Of a DNA stretch of 20,810 nt, positions 13,453 to 20,810 are shown in pieces; positions within the stretch are counted from its first letter, which is position 1, and every line of letters begins with the position of its first letter. Made by a program: the position numbers and the translations under genes. The notes beneath the pieces are model-generated. The model saw nothing but the letters and a program-made list of their open reading frames with translations. It did not search any database and was not told the origin of the DNA. Origin of the DNA: a virus; the IMG/VR virus record IMGVR_UViG_3300020420_000071, positions 1-20,810 of that record; one strand, given 5' to 3'.

Positions 13453-16400
13453 ATGGGTTTTATTTTTGAAACAAATGAATCTGATAATGTCGTAAATCGC
13501 TTGCCGACTATAAATAATAAAAAAGAAAAAAGCTTTATTGAAAATTTTTCGGCAGCTTACAATTTTTCAGAATACAACAATACATCCATATCTGAATCTC
13601 TTGTTCTCCAGGAAGAATGGCAGCCTATTGTTGATCTTATAAAACAAAGAAAACCAAGACCAAATTTTATTGATCAACCAAGCGCTTTGCTTAATTCAGC
13701 AAGCGCAGATCCTACAATCAATCCTGGTAAATATTTAAGTATAGGCATCTTTAATGAGGACCAGCATCTTACTTATGAAAAAGCAGTAAAGAATATAAAG
13801 AAATATGTAGAAGATAATAGAGATATTTTTCCGGACCTGGTTATCGATGAAAATAAAATTTATGAAAATGCAAAAAAAAGAGCGCTGGATTCAAGAGAAA
13901 AATATAACGAGATTACAGAATCTTCTCCAAGTGCATCCAATGCTATTGCAAGATTTTTAGGAGAAGCTGGATCACTTGTGCAAGATCCGGTATTGCTTGG
14001 AACTTTATTTTTTAGTGGTTTCGGTCCTCAGAATTTACTTGGGGCATCTTTAAAAGAAGCCATGCTTGGTGCTGGATCAGAAATAATAATACAATCAAAA
14101 GTAAAAGATTGGTATAAAACTCTCGGTGTAGACTATAGCTGGGAACAGTTTTGGACAGCTGTTGCATTTGGTGGCGCTATTGGTGGCGCAACACCTTTGG
14201 CATTTAAGATTGGCGGTAAAACTTTTGGTCTTACTGTAGATCAAATAAAAAAAGGTTTGAAAGCAATATCGCCAAAAAAAGGTAGTTCAGCTGATCTTTT
14301 ACAGAAAGCTGCTGAATTTAAAGAAGATGGTGTCAACTCAAATCCTTTAAATAACAAAGGTGTCGATGAACATGTTGCCAGGCTAAATGAAGCTGAAACT
14401 GCTGTTGAATCAAATGAGTTACCAAACCTATCTGAGAAGCCGGTCGCAGAGGTAAAGCCGGTAAAATCAGTATATGACAATGAACAGCAAAGCGGATTGA
14501 TAAAAGACTTTGATCCCGATGAATTATTAGTTGATGCTGAAACATTCCAGTTTAAAGCTGGTGGTGATGAGAGTGGTGTTACTGATAGGCTTCGAGGTGT
14601 AAAAAAATGGGATGACATCAAAGCTGGTGTTGTCGTTGTTTATGAATATGCTGATGGTAGAAAGTTTATAGCTGATGGTCATCAAAGATTAGGTCTTGCT
14701 AAAAGACTCAAGTCTGAGGGCCAGCCAGTTACGATGAGAGGATTCTCTCTCAAAGAGATTGATGGGTTTACTCCGGAGATGGCAATGGTATCAGCTGCTC
14801 TTAGAAATATTGCTGAGGGAACTGGTACTGCAATCGATGCAGCAAAAGTATTAAGATCTGAGCCTGGAAGAATTAGTGAGTTACCGCCCAGGTCAAACCT
14901 TGTTAGGCAAGCTAAAGCTTTGGTCAACTTACCAAATAATCTTTTTGGTATGGTTATCAATGATGTTGTGCCGGCAAAATATGCAGCAGCTGTTGGTCGA
15001 TTGATTCCAGACAATCCGGATCTCCAGGAAGCTGCTATGACAATATTAGCAAAGAGATTGCCGGAAAATGAGTTTCAAGCTGAAAGCATAGTCCGCCAGG
15101 TTATCGATGCTGGTTTTACAAAATCAGAGCAAAATACTTTATTTGGTGCTGAGTTAGTTCCGGAAAGTTATTTTATGGAAAGAGCGAAAGTCTTAGATGG
15201 GGCAGTAAAGCTTCTTAGACAAGACAAGCAAGCTTTTTCAAACTTAGTTAACAATGCAGCGCGCCTGGAAGCTGAGGGCAATGTCCTGGCGCGTGGTGCA
15301 AATTTAGAAAGGGTAGGTCAAGATGGCCAAGCAATCGAACTCCTCCAGGCAGTTGCCAACAGAAAAGGATCTCTCAGCGATGCGCTCACAGAAGCAGCAA
15401 AAGTCGCCAAGGAAGAGGGGTATCAACAAGCTACTAGAGGCTTCGTCAATGCTGTCCGAAACGCAGTTAGAGAGGGCGATTTCAACCGGGTTGCAGTTAG
15501 CGATGTTAGACGCGGTATCGATGATACAACGGAAGTCCTTGAGCGTAGAGTTGCAGCGGATCCAAAACTCGAAAACTTCGACCAACCAGCCGGACCAGGA
15601 TCCAGGCAGCAATCAGATCAGCTAGAGCAAGATCTATATGGTGAACGAAGAAGAGAGGGTTTTACAGAAGATATTGAACTTAGAGAGGATCTAAAAAATA
15701 AATTAGAAAAAGGAATGTCTGATGCCGATGTTGATACTCATCCAGCCATAATAAAAGCCTTAGACGATGCCGACAAAATAGAACTTACAAACTTAAAAGA
15801 GGGATATTTATCAGATGCTTGGTTAGCAGATAGAACTTTTAATATTGACGGAATGTCCTTAAAAGGGTACTCTAATGGTATAAAATCGCTAGTTGCCCGC
15901 GCTAGAGTTTTAAGTTACTTGGATAGCGGGACAACACCACCATCAAACTATAATGTCATACCAGGCAAAACTGCTGTTATCCTTACCGGACCACCGGCAG
16001 CTGGTAAGTCAACAATAGCAAACCAGGTAGCAAAAAAACTTGGGGCAGCGATTGTAGATCCGGATGATGCGAAGAAAGCTTTGCCGGAGTTTCAAGGTGG
16101 TTTAGGTGCTAATGCTGTTCACGAAGAAAGCAGCTACATAGCAAGAACTGTCCAGGACATTTTAATGAATGAAGATGCAAACCTGGTCATACCGAAAGTT
16201 GGTGATAATGCAGACAAGCTTAGGCAGCACATACAACAACTTAAAAACAAAGGATATAAAGTTATCCTTGGTAATGTTGATGTATCAAATCAAAATGCTT
16301 TGCAAAGGATGCTGGCGAGGTTCGTCAAAACCGGTAGACTTATCAGTCCAAAGTATGTTAGATCTATTGGTAATAGACCGAATGAGAATTATAAACTTTT

Positions 16401-16749
16401 AAAAAGAGAAGCTGATGGCTACGGAGAAATCGACAACAACGGAGGATTCCAAGATCCTAAAATCATCCGAGAGGACACAGACCAAATCTTCGAGGGATTT
16501 GAACTTGAGCGAAATCGAGGACCGAGTGATGACCGAAACATTGCCAAAAAACCTACAGAAGATAGTAAACTCTCTTTCGAAGAAACCGAAACAACAAGCT
16601 TAACAGACGATCCGGAGTTCAGATTTCCTACGGGAACTACTGACGAAGCCGGAGAAATAATTGCTACTACACAAACACTTAAAGAAATAGAAGAAGAGAT
16701 TGCCCAGGATCAAAGGATGCTGGATAGATTAGAGGGTTGTGTAGCATGA
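13453..16749 (+). CDS. polyvalent virion protein: ejection N-terminus, ddrB-like ParB, zeta-toxin kinase
   Basis: This 1098-aa protein is in the gp16 position. Residues about 160-265 are Gly/Ala-rich and hydrophobic with QDPVLLG and DYSWEQFW...GGAIGGA, as in large ejected phage proteins. Residues about 355-475 resemble the ddrB-like ParB domain: VDAETFQFK, VTDRLRGVKKWD, then ADGHQR (407-412). A helical linker follows. Residues 836-990 look like a zeta toxin/UNG kinase: Walker A GPPAAGKST (846-854), DPDD (869-872), VHEESSYIA, and QRMLARF...R. Zeta enzymes phosphorylate UDP-GlcNAc and block peptidoglycan synthesis. No epsilon antitoxin is nearby. It is probably packed in the virion and injected. 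It ends in a charged segment (DQRMLDRLEGC) and overlaps the next gene as ATGA. Confidence 0.75.
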   Translation: MGFIFETNESDNVVNRLPTINNKKEKSFIENFSAAYNFSEYNNTSISESLVLQEEWQPIVDLIKQRKPRPNFIDQPSALLNSASADPTINPGKYLSIGIFNEDQHLTYEKAVKNIKKYVEDNRDIFPDLVIDENKIYENAKKRALDSREKYNEITESSPSASNAIARFLGEAGSLVQDPVLLGTLFFSGFGPQNLLGASLKEAMLGAGSEIIIQSKVKDWYKTLGVDYSWEQFWTAVAFGGAIGGATPLAFKIGGKTFGLTVDQIKKGLKAISPKKGSSADLLQKAAEFKEDGVNSNPLNNKGVDEHVARLNEAETAVESNELPNLSEKPVAEVKPVKSVYDNEQQSGLIKDFDPDELLVDAETFQFKAGGDESGVTDRLRGVKKWDDIKAGVVVVYEYADGRKFIADGHQRLGLAKRLKSEGQPVTMRGFSLKEIDGFTPEMAMVSAALRNIAEGTGTAIDAAKVLRSEPGRISELPPRSNLVRQAKALVNLPNNLFGMVINDVVPAKYAAAVGRLIPDNPDLQEAAMTILAKRLPENEFQAESIVRQVIDAGFTKSEQNTLFGAELVPESYFMERAKVLDGAVKLLRQDKQAFSNLVNNAARLEAEGNVLARGANLERVGQDGQAIELLQAVANRKGSLSDALTEAAKVAKEEGYQQATRGFVNAVRNAVREGDFNRVAVSDVRRGIDDTTEVLERRVAADPKLENFDQPAGPGSRQQSDQLEQDLYGERRREGFTEDIELREDLKNKLEKGMSDADVDTHPAIIKALDDADKIELTNLKEGYLSDAWLADRTFNIDGMSLKGYSNGIKSLVARARVLSYLDSGTTPPSNYNVIPGKTAVILTGPPAAGKSTIANQVAKKLGAAIVDPDDAKKALPEFQGGLGANAVHEESSYIARTVQDILMNEDANLVIPKVGDNADKLRQHIQQLKNKGYKVILGNVDVSNQNALQRMLARFVKTGRLISPKYVRSIGNRPNENYKLLKREADGYGEIDNNGGFQDPKIIREDTDQIFEGFELERNRGPSDDRNIAKKPTEDSKLSFEETETTSLTDDPEFRFPTGTTDEAGEIIATTQTLKEIEEEIAQDQRMLDRLEGCVA

Positions 16750-19244
16750 GTCTTAGAGATTGTATTGTTAATGGCAGTACAGAAACAGATGCAAATGGTA
16801 ATCGCATTATTACAGACGATCAATCTTTGCAAGCTAGAACTTTGTTCGATGAGTTAGAAGCTGAATACCTGGAGAGAATGTCCCCAGGTCAAGCAGCTGC
16901 TCAAGCTGGCAGAGATACTTTTGATGCTTTGAAACAGATTGCGTTGGAAAAGAAAAGAAAAAAACTTTTGCAAGTCCAGGCATTTAAAAACATTGATAAG
17001 AATTTAAGAGAATATAAAGACTTTCGAGGAAGAACAAACTACGGAAAAGCTGCCGAAGCTTTGTTTGAGCAAGATAACTTTTCCAGGTATAGTAGTGTTA
17101 CACAAAGAGCAGATGCTATACATCAAGCAGCAACTGCAAAACTTTACAATGTACTAGCTACCTTTAGAAGAAATTTAATTGGTGAAACTCGTAACAAAGC
17201 GCAACTTAAAAATATGGTACGCGAGATCTTTGGCAAAGACACCGGAGATGCAAGTGCTAAAGAGTTTGCACAAGCCTGGAAAGTAGTTTATGACGATCTT
17301 AGGTTGCAGTTTAATCGTGCTGGTGGATCTATACCATACAACAAAGACGCGGGCATGCCACAAGTTCACGATCAGATTGCTGTTGGCAAGGTAGACAAAC
17401 AAGAATGGATCAGATTTATATCCGATCGATTAGATGCAGAAAAGATGATCGATGAGGGAACTGGTTTGTCGATGAGCAGTCAAAGACTAGAACTGGCTTT
17501 GAATGAAGTTTACGATACGATTGCAACTGGTGGATATAATAAAGTTGTCCCTGGGGCAAGATCCGGTATGGGTAAATCTGTTGCAAACAGAAGAACTGAC
17601 CATAGATTTTTAATATTTAAAGATGCAGATGCCTGGATCGAATACCAGGAAAAATTTGGTAACGCTAATCCATTTGACACAATGATGTCACACATAAGTT
17701 CAATGAGTAAAGAAATCGCTCAGATGGAGATACTAGGTCCGAATCCGACATCTACAGTTAATTATATAAAGGAAACAATAAGCAAGGAAGCTGCTCTAAG
17801 TAAAGATCCTAAGACTAGAGATAAGGCAAGATCTCAAGTCAAACAAATAGAATTACTTTACAATGCAGTAACGGGAAAAACAAATGCTCCGGTAAGTGGA
17901 TTCATTGCAAATACTTTTGCTGGACTACGATCATTGTTACAATCTGCTCAGTTAGGTGCAGCTACTTTATCAGCTGTAACTGATTTGAACTTTCAAAGAT
18001 TGACAAGATCTTTTGTAGGTATTCCCCAGGCAAGCACAATAACAGATGTTTTAAAGTTTCTTAATCCTTTAGCAGCTGAAGAAAAAGGCAAGCTTGCTGT
18101 AAGACTTGGTTTGATGGCTGAGGGGTGGACAACTATAGCAGCTGCACAAATGAGATACCTGGGTGAAATATCCGGGCCGGAGATCACAAGACGTATTGGT
18201 GACTTTGTTATGAGGGCAAGCTTTTTATCGCCCTGGACAACAGCTGGTCGATGGGCATTTGGAACGGAATTTTTAGGTCACATTGCTGACCAGGCTGGTC
18301 GAACATTTAAAGAACTTGATGGACCATTAAGAAATACCTTTGAAAGATATGGTATTGGAAGTGATAAATGGGATCTAATTAGATCTACAGAATTTTATGA
18401 GCATGAGGGATCTCAGTTTTTTAGTGCTGATAACCTTATGTCAAGGACAGACATAGATAGCAATACTGCCAGGGACCTTGGCCTTAGAGTCCTGGAGATG
18501 ATTAATACTGAAACAAACTTTGCAGTACCATCTACATCTCTTAGAGGTCGAGTGGCGCTAACTGGTGATACAGCACCTGGAACAATATCCGGTGAACTTA
18601 CCAGGTCTTTTGCTATGTATAAAAACTTTGGTGCGACTCTTGTTAATACTCATATTGCAAGAGGTTTATATGCCCAGGGCGTAAGAAAAAAAGGAACGTA
18701 TCTAGCTGACTTTTTAATATCAGCTACAATAATGGGCGCTCTTGCAATACAGATGAAAGAGGTTTCAAAAGGCAGAGATCCAAGGCCAATGACAACTAAT
18801 GAATTTTGGACTGCTGCTTTATTACAAGGTGGTGGCCTTGGTATTTTTGGTGACTTTTTGTTTTCAGATGTCAATAGAGTTGGCGGTGGTTTGAGTCAAA
18901 CAATAGCTGGACCAGTTGTAGGTTTAGCAGATGACATAAGAAAACTTACCATTGGAAATGTGCAACAAGCAGCTGGCGGTGATGATACAAACTTTGCAAG
19001 TGAGTTTATAAGATTTGCTGGTCGATATACACCAGGAAGTTCGCTTTGGTATACAAGGCTTGCTTTAGAAAGAAATGTTATTCAGCAGTTGCAAATTTGG
19101 GCAGATCCAAAAGCTTATAGAAAGTTTAGATCTTTAAGAAGAAGATATGCAAGAGAGTATAATCAAGATTATTGGTGGGAACCTGGAGAAACAACTCCAA
19201 GAAGATCACCGGAATTTGGTAATTTATTTGAGGAAGTACGATGA
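16746..19244 (+). CDS. large internal virion / ejection protein (gp16 C-terminal-like)
   Basis: The start is ATG 16746, inside the previous stop (ATGA), with SD-like AGAGGG (16731-16736); TTG 16737 is rejected. The 832-aa product is helical and charged at first (YLERMSPGQAAAQAGRDTFDALKQIALEKKRKK). A hydrophobic segment (about 650-670, DFLISATIMGALAI) and a Gly-rich hydrophobic segment (about 687-708) come later. It ends with a basic helix and YWWEPGE (about 807-813), an ending I recognise from many podoviral large internal virion proteins. With the 1098-aa protein it makes up what T7 encodes as one gp16 chain, so the two probably work together in the channel. Confidence 0.75.
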   Translation: MSLRDCIVNGSTETDANGNRIITDDQSLQARTLFDELEAEYLERMSPGQAAAQAGRDTFDALKQIALEKKRKKLLQVQAFKNIDKNLREYKDFRGRTNYGKAAEALFEQDNFSRYSSVTQRADAIHQAATAKLYNVLATFRRNLIGETRNKAQLKNMVREIFGKDTGDASAKEFAQAWKVVYDDLRLQFNRAGGSIPYNKDAGMPQVHDQIAVGKVDKQEWIRFISDRLDAEKMIDEGTGLSMSSQRLELALNEVYDTIATGGYNKVVPGARSGMGKSVANRRTDHRFLIFKDADAWIEYQEKFGNANPFDTMMSHISSMSKEIAQMEILGPNPTSTVNYIKETISKEAALSKDPKTRDKARSQVKQIELLYNAVTGKTNAPVSGFIANTFAGLRSLLQSAQLGAATLSAVTDLNFQRLTRSFVGIPQASTITDVLKFLNPLAAEEKGKLAVRLGLMAEGWTTIAAAQMRYLGEISGPEITRRIGDFVMRASFLSPWTTAGRWAFGTEFLGHIADQAGRTFKELDGPLRNTFERYGIGSDKWDLIRSTEFYEHEGSQFFSADNLMSRTDIDSNTARDLGLRVLEMINTETNFAVPSTSLRGRVALTGDTAPGTISGELTRSFAMYKNFGATLVNTHIARGLYAQGVRKKGTYLADFLISATIMGALAIQMKEVSKGRDPRPMTTNEFWTAALLQGGGLGIFGDFLFSDVNRVGGGLSQTIAGPVVGLADDIRKLTIGNVQQAAGGDDTNFASEFIRFAGRYTPGSSLWYTRLALERNVIQQLQIWADPKAYRKFRSLRRRYAREYNQDYWWEPGETTPRRSPEFGNLFEEVR

Positions 19245-20584
19245 CAGTATCAACTACACTTACAAAAAGTAGTCATTCTGCAAATGGGACACAACATCAG
19301 TTTGCTTATAATTTTAAAATTTTTGTAGATGCAGACCTAAGAGTTTTAATTAGATCTGCAACGGGAACTGAAACAGTAAAAGTTTTAAACACAGATTACA
19401 TTGTAACTAATGCTGGTAGTAATTCCGGCAATGTTTTATTTAAATTTAATACCGGCAATTCAAGTGATGCTCACTTTTCATCATCTGATAAAAGACCGCA
19501 AAGCGGGGAAACAGTTGTATTAGCGAGAAATTTAGATCTTACACAAAGTACAGACTATGTTGCTAACGATCCTTTCCCAGCTGAAGATCATGAAAAAGCT
19601 TTGGATCGTTTGACATTTATTGTCCAGGAACTCCAAGAAGAATTAAATCGTAGTATAAAAGTTTCTGAAACAAATACGATCACCTCATCTGAATTTACAG
19701 TTGGTGCAACAGATCGAGCAAGTAAAGTCCTGGGATTTGATAGTAGTGGTGAATTATCAGTTACAACCGAACTTGGTACATTTAGAGGTAACTTTGCAGC
19801 TAGTACTGCTTACAACATAAGAGATCTTATTAAAGATACCAGCACCGGTAATATATTTATAGTTAATACTGCTCATACATCAAGTGGATCACAACCTCTT
19901 ACAACTAATGCAAATAGCGCAAAGTATACTTTATTAGTAGATGCTTCTTCGGCTACTGCTTCAGCTAATGCTGCTGCTGGATCTGCAACAGCTGCTGCCA
20001 GTAGTGCGAATGCAGCTGCTGCAAGCGAAACCGCAGCTGCTAATGCGACAGTAAACGTACAGCTTGCAGAAGATTTTGCGACAAAGACAACTGGTGAAGT
20101 TGTAGCTGGTACTGGTAAGTTTAGTTCAGAAGCGCATGCTATTGGTGGTACTGGTGTTACAAATCAAATTGGTGCATCAAAAGAATGGGCCATCAATGCA
20201 ACTGCTGTTGATAGTTCCGGTGAGTTTAGTTCAAAAGCTTATGCTGTAAGCGGTTCAACAATTAATGCTGGATCTGCAAAAAACTGGGCATTAGGTGGCG
20301 GTAATAGTTTTGCTACAAATACAACAATAGGAAATACTGGATTATATTCTGCAAAGTATTATGCAGAGCAAGCTGCTGCATCCCAGGATGCTTTTGATGA
20401 TGTTTATTTAGGATCTAAATCCTCAGATCCCTCTGTTGATAATGACGGAAATGCTCTTCAAACTGGCGCTTTATATTATAACACAAGTGAGGGAAACTTA
20501 AAATTTTATAACGGATCTTCATGGGTAGCTATCGTAACTGGTGCTTCAGCTGGATTCGCTATTGCAATGGCTGTTGCTTTATAG
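19241..20584 (+). CDS. tail fibre protein (T7 gp17 N-terminal-like)
   Basis: This 447-aa protein has residues 1-145 resembling the gp17 N-terminal tail-attachment domain (HSANGTQHQFAYNFKIF, then DLTQSTDYVANDPFPAEDHEKALDRL). The helix LTFIVQELQEELNRSIKV then looks like the trimeric stalk start. Residues about 234-268 are a nearly pure Ala/Ser/Thr stretch. Three repeats of the type FSS(E/K)A(H/Y)A follow, near residues 293, 327 and 367. Near the end DPSVDNDGNALQTGALYYNT...YNGSSWVAI is a module common in marine phage fibres. The last 14 residues are hydrophobic. No enzymatic domain is visible. It starts by ATGA overlap. Confidence 0.85.
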   Translation: MTVSTTLTKSSHSANGTQHQFAYNFKIFVDADLRVLIRSATGTETVKVLNTDYIVTNAGSNSGNVLFKFNTGNSSDAHFSSSDKRPQSGETVVLARNLDLTQSTDYVANDPFPAEDHEKALDRLTFIVQELQEELNRSIKVSETNTITSSEFTVGATDRASKVLGFDSSGELSVTTELGTFRGNFAASTAYNIRDLIKDTSTGNIFIVNTAHTSSGSQPLTTNANSAKYTLLVDASSATASANAAAGSATAAASSANAAAASETAAANATVNVQLAEDFATKTTGEVVAGTGKFSSEAHAIGGTGVTNQIGASKEWAINATAVDSSGEFSSKAYAVSGSTINAGSAKNWALGGGNSFATNTTIGNTGLYSAKYYAEQAAASQDAFDDVYLGSKSSDPSVDNDGNALQTGALYYNTSEGNLKFYNGSSWVAIVTGASAGFAIAMAVAL

Positions 20585-20593
20585 GAGTAAAAA

Positions 20594-20810
20594 ATGGCAC
20601 AAGATTTTGAAAGAAACTTTATAACTAATGTTGGCACAACTGCCCAGGACATTCCGGATGGATCTGACTTTGGCAGCGACAATACAATCATTGGTATTCA
20701 TATGGCAAACAAGTCGGACAATGCCATAACAGCTTCTTGTTTTATGACAATGGCTACAAACAATACTGGTAATACTGGAGATTTATTTACTTTTACAGTT
20801 ACTGTAGCTG
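20594..20810 (+). CDS. virion surface protein, 5' part only
   Basis: ATG 20594 follows AGGAG (20583-20587), which overlaps the fibre stop, with a 6-base spacer. The 72 visible residues run open to the window edge. They start MAQDFERNFITNVGTTAQDI and continue with IIGIHMANKSDNAITASCFMTM, a beta-strand pattern seen in small structural proteins beside fibres in marine podoviruses. It is likely a fibre-associated or decoration protein. The C-terminal part is outside the window, so its full length and role cannot be judged. Confidence 0.8.
   Translation, partial: MAQDFERNFITNVGTTAQDIPDGSDFGSDNTIIGIHMANKSDNAITASCFMTMATNNTGNTGDLFTFTVTVA

Noticed and set aside
14241-14621. 126-aa minus-strand ORF inside the 1098-aa gene
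   Set aside because: Ser/Phe/Leu-rich composition typical of antisense to Ala/Lys/Glu-rich coding sequence; no SD.
15323-15625. 100-aa + strand ORF inside the 1098-aa gene
   Set aside because: Out-of-frame shadow in a GC-richer patch. The host frame has clear protein character throughout.
2395-16739. TTG starts at 2395, 3079, 11319 and 16737
   Set aside because: In each case an in-frame ATG a few codons downstream has the correct SD spacing or forms a TGATG/ATGA overlap, so the shorter products were annotated.
19241-20810. Diversity-generating retroelement as in BPP-1
   Set aside because: No reverse transcriptase, template/variable repeat pair or adenine-biased variable region is visible in this window.
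1-20810. CRISPR arrays, insertion sequences, integrase or att sites
   Set aside because: No regularly spaced repeats, transposase or integrase motifs, or terminal inverted repeats were seen.

Overview
The window is the packaging, head, tail and ejection (virion) module of a podovirus, a short-tailed dsDNA phage, with every supported gene on the + strand. The gene order runs: small terminase, large terminase, two small basic/disordered proteins, portal, Bbp19-like protein, scaffold, major capsid, probable cement protein, tail tube A, tail tube B, a T7 gp13/gp14/gp15/gp16-like internal virion protein block, and a T7 gp17-like fibre. Base composition is AT-rich (about 40% GC by eye). The head genes recall Bordetella phage BPP-1 and marine HMO-2011-type phages, and the tail and ejection genes follow T7 order. 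A host among marine Alphaproteobacteria is possible, but that rests on remembered resemblance and not on a search.

Layout. 1-248 holds the likely last codons of an upstream gene, a candidate sigma70-type promoter, a long hairpin and a terminator-like hairpin ending just before the terS start. 249-2168 is packaging (terS, a 219-bp structured gap, terL). 2165-4918 holds two small proteins with a shared C-terminal motif, a 23-codon membrane-peptide ORF that exactly fills the gap before the portal gene, the portal, and a Bbp19-like protein. 4911-7416 is head assembly. A strong UUCG terminator (7423-7446) closes the head genes. 7450-10313 is the tail tube. 10310-19244 encodes proteins expected to be packed in the capsid and ejected into the host. 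19241 to the end encodes the fibre and the start of another surface protein.

Genes are tightly packed with ATGA, TGATG or TAATG junctions, so translational coupling is probably the main expression control. The most interesting protein is the 1098-residue product at 13453-16749. It joins an internal-virion N-terminus to a ddrB-like ParB domain and an apparently intact zeta-toxin-type kinase domain, with no antitoxin gene nearby. This is a 'polyvalent' protein probably delivered into the cell with the DNA.

Three other patterns stand out. (1) The pentamer CCWGG is strongly over-represented (about 130 by hand count against about 20 expected), while CCSGG is at expectation, and the capsid/cement region is almost free of CCWGG. 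(2) Two genes, terS and tail tube A, have a Shine-Dalgarno sequence, then a hairpin, then 8-9 U-rich bases, then AUG, so folding would bring the ribosome-binding site to normal distance. (3) A hidden 23-aa hydrophobic peptide lies between 3039 and 3110.
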